Assembly (NCBI RefSeq): GCF_902729445.1
Contig: NZ_CACVCE010000067.1
Coordinates: 104,420 to 168,419, forward strand
Origin: Magnetospirillum sp902729445
Lineage (GTDB): Bacteria > Pseudomonadota > Alphaproteobacteria > Rhodospirillales > Magnetospirillaceae
Length of the DNA: 64,000 nucleotides
Direction: 5' to 3'
The position numbers and the translations under genes are program-made. Position 1 is the stretch's first letter, and every line of letters begins with the position of its first letter. Below the pieces are notes generated by a model. The model saw only the letters and a program-made list of their open reading frames with translations. It ran no database searches and was not told the origin of the DNA. Of the stretch, positions 1 to 9,780 are shown one piece after another.

Positions 1-1
1 G

Positions 2-193
2 CCGCTGCCGACCGATCCGGCCCTGCTGGTCCATCTGGCGCTGGTGGCGGTTCTGATGATCGTCTTCCCGTTCTCGAAGCTTTTGCATGCGCCCGGACTG
101 TTCTTCAGCCCGACCCGCAATCAGAAAGACGACCCGCGCGAGCGCCGCCATCTGTCCGACTGGGCGGCGAAACTCGAAGCGGGAAGGAACTGA
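2..193 (+). CDS. dsrM: DsrM C-terminus (partial), membrane cytochrome b subunit of DsrMKJOP
   Basis: Only the last 63 codons are present; the gene begins before the window. The visible peptide has one hydrophobic segment and then a cytoplasmic tail containing FPFSKLLHAPG and FFSPTRNQ, which is typical of the end of DsrM and NarI-like haem b quinone-interacting subunits. It stops 3 nt before dsrK, so the two are co-transcribed and probably translationally coupled. In the family, DsrM is an integral membrane dihaem cytochrome b that exchanges electrons with the quinone pool and passes them to DsrK. The identification rests on the tail plus the dsrKLJOP genes that follow. Confidence 0.85.
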   Translation, partial: PLPTDPALLVHLALVAVLMIVFPFSKLLHAPGLFFSPTRNQKDDPRERRHLSDWAAKLEAGRN

Positions 194-196
194 CCC

Positions 197-1708
<1,512 letters not shown>

Positions 1709-1730
1709 GATAAGTTCAAGGGAGACCACC

Positions 1731-3683
1731 ATGGCTAAGACCACCGCCAAGGCCATCACCGAGGGCATGAATTTCCGCCGTTACAAGGACGGCGATCACA
1801 AGCCGTCGGCCTGGCAGGACGAGATCTTCAAGGCCGGATGGTCGCACAAGTGCCCGACCTACGTGCTGCGCACGCCGCCCTGCTCGGGCTCGTGCCCGTC
1901 GGGACACGACATCCGCGGCTGGCTGGACATCGTGCGCGGCATCGAAAAGCCCGCCGAAGGCCAGAGCTGGCAGGAATACGCCTTCCGCCGCATGACCGAG
2001 GCCAACCCGTTCCCGTCGGTGATGGGCCGCGTCTGCCCGGCGCCCTGCGAGCAGGGTTGCAATCGCAACATGGTCGAAGAGCATGTCGGCATCAATTCGG
2101 TCGAGCATTTCGTCGGCGATTGGGCCATCGAAAACAACATGACCTTCGCCAAGCCGGATCATGAAACCGGCAAGAAGATCGCCGTCATCGGTGGCGGCCC
2201 GGCCGGCCTGTCGGCGGCGTATCAGCTGCGCAAGAAGGGCCACTCGGTCACTTTGTTCGAGGACAAGCCGGAACTGGGCGGCTTCATGCGCTATGGCATT
2301 CCCGGCTACCGCACGCCGCGCGACAAGCTGGACGCCGAGATCAAGCGCATCATCGACACCGGCATCACCGTCAAGACCAATTGCCGTGTCGGCCGTGATC
2401 TGAAGGTCGCCGACCTGGAACGCGATTTCGACGCCATCTTCTGGGGTGTGGGCACCCATTCCGGCCGCGGCCTGCCGATCCCCGGCTGGGCCGATACCCC
2501 CAATTGCGTCTCGGGCGTCGCCTTCCTGAAGGCCTTCAACGAGGGTCGCCTGCAGGCGGTCACCGGCCGCATCATCGTCGTCGGCGGTGGCGACACCTCG
2601 ATCGACGTCGCCTCGGTGGCCCGTCGCCTGGGTCACATCAAGGAAGTGTCGAGCCAGGACCGCATCGAGCACATCATCCTGGGCCAGACCGCCCACGACG
2701 TCGCCGCCACCGCCCAGCGCGAGGGCTGCACCACCACGCTGACCAGCTTGTTCCCGGTCGAGAAGATGATGGCCGCCGAGCGCGAGGTGGAAGACGCCAA
2801 GCGTGAAGGCATCGACATCAAGGGCGGCGTGATGCCCCTCGAGGTGCTGAAGGGCGCCGACGGCCGCGCCACCGGCCTCAAGATGTGCAAGTGCACCATG
2901 AACGGCATGGTCCCCGAGCCGATCGCCGGCACCGAATTCATCGTCGAGGGCGACCTGATCGTCGCCGCCATCGGCCAGAAGGGCGATCTGGTCGATCTGC
3001 CGGAAATGGACAATGGCAACGGCTTCATCAATGCCGACAAGACCATGCGGGTGCCGGGCAAGCCGAAGCATTTCGTCGGTGGCGATGTGGTCCGTCCGCA
3101 TCTGTTGACCACCGCCGTCGGCCATGGCCGCATCGCCGCCGCCTCGATCGAGGAATTCCTGGACTCGGGTGAAATCAGCAAGCGTCCCAAGGTCGATGTT
3201 CACCAGTTCAACCTGTTGAACAAGCTGCGCGAGACCAACCTGTCGCCTGAGACCTATGACGGCACCGCCACCCGGGGCACCTCGACCGCCAAGTTCGCCG
3301 TCCACAATTTCGAGGACCGCGCCTCGGCCGAGATCATCCCGCACGACCAGCTGTTCCTGGGCCACTTCACCCAGGTCGCGCGCAACCACCGCGACGAGGT
3401 GCATATCGGCGCCGACGAGGTGATCGGCAATTTCGCCGAGCGCCTGATGCCGCTCTCGGAAAAGACCGTCGTCGACGAGGCCAAGCGCTGCATGTCGTGC
3501 GGTCTGTGCTTCGAGTGCGACAATTGCGTGGTGTTCTGCCCGCAAGGCGCGGTCAGCCGCGTCTCGAAGAAGGAACGCACCACCGGCCGCTATGTGGAAA
3601 CCGATTACGCGAAGTGCATCGGTTGCCATATCTGCTTCGACGTGTGCCCGACCGGGTACATCCAGATGGGCCTGGGCGAGTAA
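1731..3683 (+). CDS. dsrL: DsrL, iron-sulfur flavoprotein NAD(P)H:acceptor oxidoreductase
   Basis: 650 residues resembling the small subunit of glutamate synthase. An N-terminal cysteine cluster (CSGSCPSGHD near residue 48, CPAPCEQGC near 104) precedes an FAD Rossmann motif starting at G154 (GGGPAGLSAAYQL) and a second dinucleotide motif GGGDTSIDVAS near residue 285 for NAD(P)H. The C-terminus from C587 carries a two-cluster ferredoxin (CMSCGLCFECDNC and CIGCHICFDVCP). DsrL marks the oxidative (reverse) Dsr pathway; it accepts electrons from DsrAB and reduces NAD(P)+. It is 22 nt after dsrK, with an AAGGGAG ribosome site. Its place between dsrK and dsrJ is the order seen in Allochromatium-type sulfur oxidisers. 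Confidence 0.94.
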   Translation: MAKTTAKAITEGMNFRRYKDGDHKPSAWQDEIFKAGWSHKCPTYVLRTPPCSGSCPSGHDIRGWLDIVRGIEKPAEGQSWQEYAFRRMTEANPFPSVMGRVCPAPCEQGCNRNMVEEHVGINSVEHFVGDWAIENNMTFAKPDHETGKKIAVIGGGPAGLSAAYQLRKKGHSVTLFEDKPELGGFMRYGIPGYRTPRDKLDAEIKRIIDTGITVKTNCRVGRDLKVADLERDFDAIFWGVGTHSGRGLPIPGWADTPNCVSGVAFLKAFNEGRLQAVTGRIIVVGGGDTSIDVASVARRLGHIKEVSSQDRIEHIILGQTAHDVAATAQREGCTTTLTSLFPVEKMMAAEREVEDAKREGIDIKGGVMPLEVLKGADGRATGLKMCKCTMNGMVPEPIAGTEFIVEGDLIVAAIGQKGDLVDLPEMDNGNGFINADKTMRVPGKPKHFVGGDVVRPHLLTTAVGHGRIAAASIEEFLDSGEISKRPKVDVHQFNLLNKLRETNLSPETYDGTATRGTSTAKFAVHNFEDRASAEIIPHDQLFLGHFTQVARNHRDEVHIGADEVIGNFAERLMPLSEKTVVDEAKRCMSCGLCFECDNCVVFCPQGAVSRVSKKERTTGRYVETDYAKCIGCHICFDVCPTGYIQMGLGE

Positions 3684-3695
3684 GGATCGACGGCC

Positions 3696-4079
3696 ATGCG
3701 CGCTTGGGTGCTGTCATTGCTGATGGGGTTGGTCTGGCTGACCGGTCAGGCCTGGGCGGGCGATATTTCGCCCGTCATCCCCAAGGCGCAAGGGGCGTGC
3801 GTCGATGAGCCGCAGGCCATGCGACGCCATCATTTCGACTTTCTGAAGCACCAGCGCGACGACACGCTGCGGTCGGGCATTCGGGGCGCCAAGTATTCCT
3901 TGAAGGAATGCGTGTCGTGCCATGCCCTGCGCGGCCATGACGGCAAGGCGGTCCCGGTCAATGCCGAAGGCCAGTTCTGCCAGTCGTGCCATTCCTATGC
4001 CGCGGTGTCGATCGATTGCTTCACCTGCCACGCCACCGTGCCGGACAAGGCGCCGAAAACGGCCGGAGTGACCCAATGA
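3696..4079 (+). CDS. dsrJ: DsrJ, periplasmic trihaem cytochrome c
   Basis: 127 residues with a Sec signal peptide (hydrophobic residues 4-20, AWAG cleavage region). Three CXXCH haem-binding motifs lie at C72-H76 (CVSCH), C95-H99 (CQSCH) and C108-H112 (CFTCH). C35, in the context GACVDEP, matches the conserved DsrJ cysteine proposed as a distal ligand of an unusual His/Cys-coordinated haem. The length is normal for DsrJ. It lies 12 nt downstream of dsrL and overlaps dsrO by ATGA. It is the periplasmic electron-transfer subunit of DsrMKJOP, and the three intact motifs make the call firm. Confidence 0.95.
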   Translation: MRAWVLSLLMGLVWLTGQAWAGDISPVIPKAQGACVDEPQAMRRHHFDFLKHQRDDTLRSGIRGAKYSLKECVSCHALRGHDGKAVPVNAEGQFCQSCHSYAAVSIDCFTCHATVPDKAPKTAGVTQ

Positions 4080-4801
4080 CCGAGACCACTCGCCGCGATC
4101 TGCTGAAGGGAGCCGCCGGGGCCGTTGTCCTGGCCCCCGGCCTGACCCTGATCGCCGCCGAAGCCCAGGCCCGCGCGCCTGGCTCCGCCGCCAGCGCCGC
4201 CAACCGCTTTGGGATGCTGATCGATACAAGGAAGTGCGATGCCGGCTGCACCGCCTGCGTCGATGCCTGCAAGACCGAGATGGGGCTGGCCGGTCACGAC
4301 CGTCCCGCCACCGACGCCCAATATATCCGCAAGGTGAACGTCAAGGACCCGACCTCGGGTGCTGCCCATTCGGTGCCGGTGATGTGCCAGCATTGCGCCA
4401 AGCCGCCTTGCGTCGATGTCTGTCCGACCGGGGCCAGCATGAAGCGGGCCGACGGCGTCGTCTTGGTCGATCGCCACATCTGCATCGGCTGCCGCTATTG
4501 CATGATGGCCTGTCCCTACAAGGCGCGCTCGTTCGCCCACGAGGACCAGACCAATCAGCGCGAAGCCAATCCGCGCGGCAAGGGCTGCGTCGAGGCCTGC
4601 ACGCTGTGCGCCCACCGCATTGATGCCGGCGGCCAGCCGGCTTGCGTCGAGGCCTGCGCCGCCACCGGCAAGGCGGCGATGCTGTTCGGCGATCTGGCCG
4701 ACCCCAATTCCGAATTGTCCCGCCGCGTCGCGGCCGAGGCCAGCACCCGCATCCGCGCCGATCTGGGCACCGGTCCGGCCGTGCGCTATCAGGGGATCTG
4801 A
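4076..4801 (+). CDS. dsrO: DsrO, Tat-exported four-cluster ferredoxin
   Basis: 241 residues from the ATG that overlaps the dsrJ stop (ATGA). The N-terminus has a twin-arginine signal, TTRRDLLKGAAG, followed by a hydrophobic stretch to about residue 32, so the folded iron-sulfur protein is exported by Tat. Four [4Fe-4S] sites can be read: CDAGCTACVDAC, CQHCAKPPCVDVCP, CIGCRYCMMACP, and C-x3-C-x2-C with CVEACAATGK. This is the PsrB/HybA-type electron conduit that pairs with the membrane protein DsrP. A longer frame opens upstream, but it lies inside dsrJ and lacks a signal, so the coupled start is chosen. Confidence 0.94.
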   Translation: MTETTRRDLLKGAAGAVVLAPGLTLIAAEAQARAPGSAASAANRFGMLIDTRKCDAGCTACVDACKTEMGLAGHDRPATDAQYIRKVNVKDPTSGAAHSVPVMCQHCAKPPCVDVCPTGASMKRADGVVLVDRHICIGCRYCMMACPYKARSFAHEDQTNQREANPRGKGCVEACTLCAHRIDAGGQPACVEACAATGKAAMLFGDLADPNSELSRRVAAEASTRIRADLGTGPAVRYQGI

Positions 4802-4803
4802 CC

Positions 4804-5982
4804 ATGAAGCGCATCACCTTCCGGGAACTGACCCCGATGACCACCGGCTGGCTGGCCCTGATGGGCGCCCTGGCGGTCCTGGCCGCCATCGCCGGCGCCG
4901 CCGTGCTGTACATGGAACATCAAGGCCATTGGGTCACCGGCATGACCAACCAGATCGTCTGGGGCATGCCGCACGTCTTCGCCATCTTCCTGATCGTCGC
5001 CGCCTCGGGGGCGTTGAACGTCGCCTCGATCGGCTCGGTGTTCGGGCGCGAGCCCTATCAGCCGCTGGGGCGGCTGTCGGGCCTGTTGGCCATTGCCCTG
5101 CTGGCCGGCGGCCTGGCGGTGCTGGTGCTTGATCTCGGTCGGCCCGACCGGCTGATCGTCGCCATGACCCACTTCAATTTCAAGTCGATCTTCGCGTGGA
5201 ACGTCATCTTGTATTCCGGCTTCTTCGCCATCGTCGGCGCCTATCTGTGGACGATGATGGATTGGAAGATGAAGGGCTATTACAAGGGCGCCGCCGTCGC
5301 CGCCTTCGTCTGGCGCCTGGTGCTGACCACCGGTACCGGCTCGATCTTCGGGTTCCTGATGGCCCGCGACGCCTATAACTCGGCGGTGATGGCGCCGTTG
5401 TTCATCGCCATGTCCTTCGCCTTCGGCCTGGCCGCCTTCATCTTGGTGGTGATGGGCGCCTATGCGGGAAGCGGCCGGCCGGTGGCGCCCGAACTGGTCA
5501 CCCGCATGGGCCGTCTGCTCGGGCTGTTCTGCGCCGCCAATTTGTATTTCGTCGCGGTTCAGCATCTGACCGCGCTTTACATGGCCGATCGCGGCGCGGT
5601 CGAGGCCTTCATCCTGGCCGATGGCGGCATCTACACCCTGCTGTTCTGGGGCGTCCAGGTGGCCCTGGGCGGGCTGGTGCCGATGGCCATTCTGTTCTCG
5701 AAGAACGCCACCCGCTGCACCGTGCGTTTCGCCGCCATCCTGGTGATGATCGGCGGCTTCGCCCAGGTCTATGTCATCCTGATCGGCGGTCAGGCCTTCC
5801 CGTTGACCCTGTTCCCGGGGATGGAGGTGTCGTCCGCGTTCCAGGATGGGGTGGTCGGGGCCTATGCCCCCAGCCTGCCCGAGATCCTGCTGGGCATCGG
5901 CGGTTTCGCCGTCGCCGGCCTGATCACCCTGGTCGGCGCCACCTTCCTGCGCATCCTGCCGGACAGCCTGGCGGCCGAATAA
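4804..5982 (+). CDS. dsrP: DsrP, NrfD/PsrC-family integral membrane quinone-interacting subunit
   Basis: 392 residues with about ten hydrophobic helices and no cofactor-binding cysteines, as in the NrfD/PsrC family. The start ATG is 2 nt after the dsrO stop; an upstream in-frame extension lies in dsrO and is discarded. DsrP anchors DsrO and DsrJ and is thought to exchange electrons between periplasm and the quinone pool. It is the last dsr gene here: dsrN, dsrR and dsrS, which follow dsrP in Allochromatium, are absent from the next positions, and a strong terminator follows. Confidence 0.92.
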   Translation: MKRITFRELTPMTTGWLALMGALAVLAAIAGAAVLYMEHQGHWVTGMTNQIVWGMPHVFAIFLIVAASGALNVASIGSVFGREPYQPLGRLSGLLAIALLAGGLAVLVLDLGRPDRLIVAMTHFNFKSIFAWNVILYSGFFAIVGAYLWTMMDWKMKGYYKGAAVAAFVWRLVLTTGTGSIFGFLMARDAYNSAVMAPLFIAMSFAFGLAAFILVVMGAYAGSGRPVAPELVTRMGRLLGLFCAANLYFVAVQHLTALYMADRGAVEAFILADGGIYTLLFWGVQVALGGLVPMAILFSKNATRCTVRFAAILVMIGGFAQVYVILIGGQAFPLTLFPGMEVSSAFQDGVVGAYAPSLPEILLGIGGFAVAGLITLVGATFLRILPDSLAAE

Positions 5983-6007
5983 TCATCCTCGAAATCAGTC
6001 GCAAAAG

Positions 6008-6042
6008 ACGGCGCGGGCCCATGGGCCCGCGCCGTTTGCATT
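6008..6042 (+). terminator. Intrinsic terminator of the dsr operon
   Basis: A perfect 13-bp inverted repeat (6008-6020 and 6023-6035) with a 2-nt centre is followed by a short T-rich run. It starts 26 nt after the dsrP stop. Its stability and position make it the transcription end of dsrMKLJOP. Confidence 0.85.
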
Positions 6043-6068
6043 TGTGGACAATTTTACTCAAATTAATA

Positions 6069-6096
6069 TTGGTTGTGTCATAAATACACATATAAC
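6069..6096 (+). promoter_or_regulatory. Candidate sigma-70-type promoter for the gene at 6166
   Basis: TTGGTT (6069-6074) and TATAAC (6091-6096) are separated by 16 nt in an unusually AT-rich stretch (about 6045-6130). The stretch follows the dsr terminator and precedes the next plus-strand gene. Boxes are assigned by consensus only. Confidence 0.4.
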
Positions 6097-6165
6097 ACCA
6101 TTTGTTGTAGTGTTGATGCAACTGGGTTATATTCTGTTCAAGAGTTCCTCCTTGGGACGAAAGCC

Positions 6166-7287
6166 ATGGGTACCCCAGTCTGCGCTCCGATCCTGCCAAC
6201 GGCCGACCCGATCGACACCGTGCGCACTTTGCTCCGTCACGACATCGCCGCCATTTTGCGCAAGAACCTGCCGGCCCTGAAGCTGGTGGCCGAGGACAAG
6301 GTCTATGACAAGGTGATGGACGACCCGATCCTGCTGGATCAGGGTTTCCGCCTGCTGAGATCCAAGCCCGAACTGTTCAAGGAGGTGGTGCGCACCCGCG
6401 AGCGGACCCTGCCTTCGTCGGATACCGATCCCTTGTGGTGCGGCCGCACCTTGGCCGAGGCGGTGGCCTTGGTGGTGCGGGCCTGTGCCCGGCGCTATTT
6501 CCGCCGTCGTCTGAAGGCGCCCAAACTGACGCTTACCCCGCCCAAGCCGCCGTTGCTGTTCCAGATCGGGCTGGCTTTGGGCCTGGTCGATCCGCCCCGC
6601 GCGCCCAAGCGCAAGGCCCAGCCGACGCCGGGCGAGAAGCTGTATCTGGCGATCCGCGATTTCCTGCTTTACGACTGGCAGGTGCCGCTGATCCCGGCCT
6701 ATGCGGCTTTGTCGCCGGCCACGGTGGTCGGGCTGGGTCCGCGCATCCTGGACTTCCGCGACCCGCTGAAGCTGCAATTGCTGGCTGACGAAAATATCGG
6801 CCACGCCTTGGTCGAGGGGAAGACCCCGCTGCTGCTGTCCGATGCCGGCAAGATGATCAATTCCGACAACATCGACGCCGAGATGCTGTGGAGCGTGTGC
6901 CAGAAGATGCGCCTGGGCGCCCTGTTCCCCGATTTCAACGCGACCGAGATGCGCAAGGCGGTGGCGATGATCGCGGCGACCAGCCCGGTGGCGCTGAAGG
7001 CGTTCCTGCCGGTCCTGGGCGACGACATCCGCAAGTTCACGCTGTACCTGTTCACCACCTATGCCTGCTTCGGGCCGACCCGCTATCGCCAGGTGCTGGG
7101 CGCGCACGCGCAAGGCTGGGTGATCGAGGCGATGGCCAAGCGCGCCGCCCGCGAGCCGGCGCTTTCCGGCACCCACGAGGAAATGAAGGCGACCATCGAA
7201 ACCTGGCTGAACAGTGCGGTGGCTGCGCTGGATCAGTCGGACAAGGATCGGGCCGAGGCTTACCAGTCACTGGATCGGGTGAAGTAG
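6166..7287 (+). CDS. Unrecognised cytoplasmic protein, 373 residues
   Basis: No family is recognised. The protein has no signal peptide, membrane segment or cofactor motif. A basic, proline-rich middle (KAPKLTLTPPKPP near residue 123, APKRKAQPTPGEK near 147) separates two helical parts. The C-terminal half has helices rich in Leu, Ala and Met (DADEN-like LLADENIGHAL; YLFTTYACFGPTRYRQ). The start at 6166 is the first Met after the AT-rich leader; the frame is open for 31 more codons upstream, through the proposed promoter. Codon use is typical of the neighbours. It sits between the dsr terminator and an MntA-HepT pair 70 nt downstream; a functional link to that pair is possible but unproven. 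Confidence 0.75.
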   Translation: MGTPVCAPILPTADPIDTVRTLLRHDIAAILRKNLPALKLVAEDKVYDKVMDDPILLDQGFRLLRSKPELFKEVVRTRERTLPSSDTDPLWCGRTLAEAVALVVRACARRYFRRRLKAPKLTLTPPKPPLLFQIGLALGLVDPPRAPKRKAQPTPGEKLYLAIRDFLLYDWQVPLIPAYAALSPATVVGLGPRILDFRDPLKLQLLADENIGHALVEGKTPLLLSDAGKMINSDNIDAEMLWSVCQKMRLGALFPDFNATEMRKAVAMIAATSPVALKAFLPVLGDDIRKFTLYLFTTYACFGPTRYRQVLGAHAQGWVIEAMAKRAAREPALSGTHEEMKATIETWLNSAVAALDQSDKDRAEAYQSLDRVK

Positions 7288-7357
7288 GCAAGATTTCGCC
7301 AATTGCCGCCGACAGGCGCGCCATGCAATCATCCTTCGGGTGTTTTGGAATGATCTC

Positions 7358-7651
7358 ATGGGCAATCTGGACCGACTGCGCGCGCATCGCGACGAAATCC
7401 TGTCCCTGGCCTCCAGGTTCGGCGCTCGTAACTTGCGCGTCTTCGGCTCGGTCGCCCGGGACGAGGACAATCCGTCCAGCGACATCGATTTGCTGGTCGA
7501 GTGGAGTGATCAGGCCAGTCTGACCGATTGGGTCGGGTTCCAACAGGAAGCCGAGCGGGTCCTGGGGACGAGGGTCGATGTCGTCTCCGAGGCTTCGTTG
7601 CACTGGTATGTTCGCGACAAGATTCTGGCGGAAGCTCGCCCGCTGCCATGA
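7358..7651 (+). CDS. mntA: MntA-type nucleotidyltransferase antitoxin
   Basis: 97 residues from the ATG at 7358 (a GTG at 7340 would add six). The minimal nucleotidyltransferase signature GS-x10-DxD is intact (GSVARDED, then SSDIDLLVEW). In characterised MntA-HepT systems the antitoxin transfers AMP from ATP to the conserved tyrosine of the toxin HepT, silencing its RNase activity. The stop overlaps the next start by ATGA, the usual coupling for this pair. The catalytic residues look complete. Confidence 0.9.
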   Translation: MGNLDRLRAHRDEILSLASRFGARNLRVFGSVARDEDNPSSDIDLLVEWSDQASLTDWVGFQQEAERVLGTRVDVVSEASLHWYVRDKILAEARPLP

Positions 7652-7977
7652 AGGACCCCCGCCTCTATCTGCTCCATATCGCCGAGTGCATCGCAAAGAT
7701 CGCGCGCTATACCGCGGCGGGGGCTACGGCGATGGACGAACCTATGGTGGCTGATGCGGTGTTGCGCAATCTGCAGACCCTCAGCGAGGCGGCGCAGCGT
7801 CTGCCCGACGACGTCAAGGCACGGCACCCCGAGATTCCATGGCAAAGAATTGCCGGTTTTCGCAACATCCTGGTGCACGACTATCTTGGCGGGATCGACA
7901 ATTCGCTGGTCTGGCGGGTGATCCAGGACGAATTGCCGCGCCTGAAAGCAGTAATCGAAGCGGAATTGGCGGCTTAA
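7648..7977 (+). CDS. hepT: HepT-type toxin (DUF86, HEPN RNase)
   Basis: 109 residues, all-helical. The HEPN catalytic motif R-x4-HxY is present as RNILVHDY near residue 74; the Arg and His form the RNase site and the Tyr is the residue modified by MntA. The start ATG overlaps the mntA stop; longer upstream reading lies inside mntA. Such pairs act as toxin-antitoxin modules, sometimes in phage defence. The 3' end overlaps the convergent ABC permease gene by 4 nt, so little of the ancestral flank remains. Confidence 0.9.
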   Translation: MKDPRLYLLHIAECIAKIARYTAAGATAMDEPMVADAVLRNLQTLSEAAQRLPDDVKARHPEIPWQRIAGFRNILVHDYLGGIDNSLVWRVIQDELPRLKAVIEAELAA

Positions 7978-8747
7978 GCCCCCTTCTCGCGCTTTTCCAC
8001 CCGCTTCATCGACAAGATCAGGCAGACCACAGCCCAGGCGATGGTGACCGCCAGCGACAGCAGATAAGCGGGCGAGGCCAGCATGGACATGGCGTCGCCA
8101 TAAAAGGGCGCGCGGATGATGTTCAGCGCGTGGTGCACCGGGTTGATCGCCATCACCACATTGATCCAGCCGGCGGCGCCGGAAACCGGAAACAGGGCGC
8201 CCGACAGCATCCACAAGGGCATCAGGAACACCATCATCACCGCGTGGAAGCCCGAGGTCGATTTCATCCCCCAGGCGATCAGGAAGCCCAGGGCGGCGAA
8301 GCCGGTGCCGGTCAGCACGAAGCCGGCCAACAACAGCAGGAAGCCGCCGACGCTGAAGGACAATCCCAGGAAGGGGGCGGCGATGGTGAACAGCAGCACC
8401 TGGACCAGGGCGATCAGCACCGAGCCCATCACCTTGCCCAGAACGATGGCCAGACGCGACACCGGGGCGACCAGCACGCCTTGCAGGAAGCCGGCGTCGC
8501 GGTCCTCGATGATGGTGATGCACGAGAAGATGCTGGCGAACAGCAGCATCATCACCATCACGCCGGGATAGAAATATTCCAGATAGGTCATCTGCTCCAT
8601 GCCGGCCGGCTTGAAGCTGGTGCCCATGCCGGCGCCCAGGAAGGCCCAGAACATCAGGGGCTGGGCGATGGCGCCGATGACCCTTTGCGGCTGGCGGGCG
8701 AAGCGGGTGAACTCGCGGCGTGCCAGCGAGACGGCGACGCGGATCAT
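7974..8747 (-). CDS. ABC-2 type exporter permease
   Basis: 257 residues with six hydrophobic helices and a cytoplasmic N-terminal segment (REFTRFARQPQRVIGAIAQP), typical of the ABC-2 membrane family (COG0842). The start ATG overlaps the stop of the ATPase gene by 4 nt, so the two form one exporter of ABC-2 architecture. The substrate cannot be told from sequence; relatives export drugs, polysaccharides or take part in membrane assembly. The extended loop after helix 2 (EDRDAGFLQGVLVAPVSR) is the conserved ABC-2 coupling region. Confidence 0.85.
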   Translation of the reverse strand: MIRVAVSLARREFTRFARQPQRVIGAIAQPLMFWAFLGAGMGTSFKPAGMEQMTYLEYFYPGVMVMMLLFASIFSCITIIEDRDAGFLQGVLVAPVSRLAIVLGKVMGSVLIALVQVLLFTIAAPFLGLSFSVGGFLLLLAGFVLTGTGFAALGFLIAWGMKSTSGFHAVMMVFLMPLWMLSGALFPVSGAAGWINVVMAINPVHHALNIIRAPFYGDAMSMLASPAYLLSLAVTIAWAVVCLILSMKRVEKREKGA

Positions 8748-9709
8748 CTGGGTTCTCCCGGGTGGTCGGCCATCTCGGGCATGGCCCGGCCGGTGACGTG
8801 GACGAACACGTCTTCAAGGTCCGGCTGTTTGATGGAAATCGACAAGATGTCGCCCCGCCAGCGTTCCAGGATGCGCTCCAGAAGCGGCAGGCCTTCGCCG
8901 TTTTCGGTTTCTTCCAGGCGCAATTCGTCGCCGTGGCGGCGGATGGCCAGGCCCAGATGGGCGCGCAATTCGTCCCCCAGAGAGTCGGGGTCCTTGGCGC
9001 GGACCACCACCATCTCGGTGCCGATCAGGGCCCTCAGTGCCGCCGGGCTGTCATAGGCCAGCAGGCGGCCTTCGCGCATGATGGCGACACGGTCGACATT
9101 CTCGGCCTCGGCGAAGACGTGGCTGGTCATCAGCACCGTCATGGCCCGCTCCTTTTGCAGCCGGTGCAGGGCGTCCAGGAAGGCCCGGCGCGAACCCGGG
9201 TCCAGCCCGGTGGTCGGCTCGTCCAGCAGCAGGACCTTGGGCCGGGTCATCATCACCTTGGCCAGTTCGACCTGGCGGGCCAGGCCGCCCGACAGCGTTT
9301 CGACCTTGTCGTTTTGACGATCCTTGAGGTCGGTCCAGGCCAGGGCGTCATCCTTGCGCGCCTGGAACTCGGGCCCGCCGATGCCGTAAAGGTCGGCGTG
9401 GATGCGGATGTTTTCCGCCACCGTCAGATGCTTGTCGACCGCCGGGCTTTGGAACACCACCCCCATGATGCGCCGCACCTCGGCGCCCTGGCTGGCCAGG
9501 TCGAAGCCGCCGATGGTCACGGCTCCCCGGCTGGGGGTGGCCAGCCCGCACAGGATGCGAAACAGGGTCGATTTGCCCGACCCGTTCGGTCCCGACAGGA
9601 TGGTGAACTGTCCTTCCGGCACGTCGAGCGACAGGTCGAACAGGGCGGTGCGCTCGGGCTGTTTGCGGCCGGCGGGATAGACGTGGCGAAGCTGGTCGAT
9701 GCGGATCAT
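8744..9709 (-). CDS. ABC exporter ATP-binding protein
   Basis: 321 residues. Walker A GPNGSGKST (residue 40 region), Q-loop VVFQSP, signature LSGGLARQVELA, Walker B VLLLDEPTTGLD and switch His in MTSHVF are all intact. About 90 extra C-terminal residues after the ATPase fold are typical of DrrA/CcmA-like ABC-2 ATPases. It pairs with the permease downstream (ATGA overlap). It is 71 nt downstream of the CbiA-family gene; the gap contains an AT-rich patch (9768-9789) that could hold its own promoter. Confidence 0.9.
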   Translation of the reverse strand: MIRIDQLRHVYPAGRKQPERTALFDLSLDVPEGQFTILSGPNGSGKSTLFRILCGLATPSRGAVTIGGFDLASQGAEVRRIMGVVFQSPAVDKHLTVAENIRIHADLYGIGGPEFQARKDDALAWTDLKDRQNDKVETLSGGLARQVELAKVMMTRPKVLLLDEPTTGLDPGSRRAFLDALHRLQKERAMTVLMTSHVFAEAENVDRVAIMREGRLLAYDSPAALRALIGTEMVVVRAKDPDSLGDELRAHLGLAIRRHGDELRLEETENGEGLPLLERILERWRGDILSISIKQPDLEDVFVHVTGRAMPEMADHPGEPR

Positions 9710-9780
9710 GAGGTGCTGCTTACTTCAGGTGGCGGGCGGGCGCAAGCACCCCGGTCAAGCGCGGCAGTTTTATAATCATT

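Noticed and set aside
1716..3629. A 637-codon open frame opposite dsrL
   Set aside because: It is the antisense shadow of a high-GC gene: composition is His/Asp/Gly/Ala-rich with no domain, and dsrL on the other strand is unmistakable. The same holds for long antisense frames opposite the MFS gene (13323-15134), the EF-G-like gene (24298-26445) and ptsP (57804-60110).
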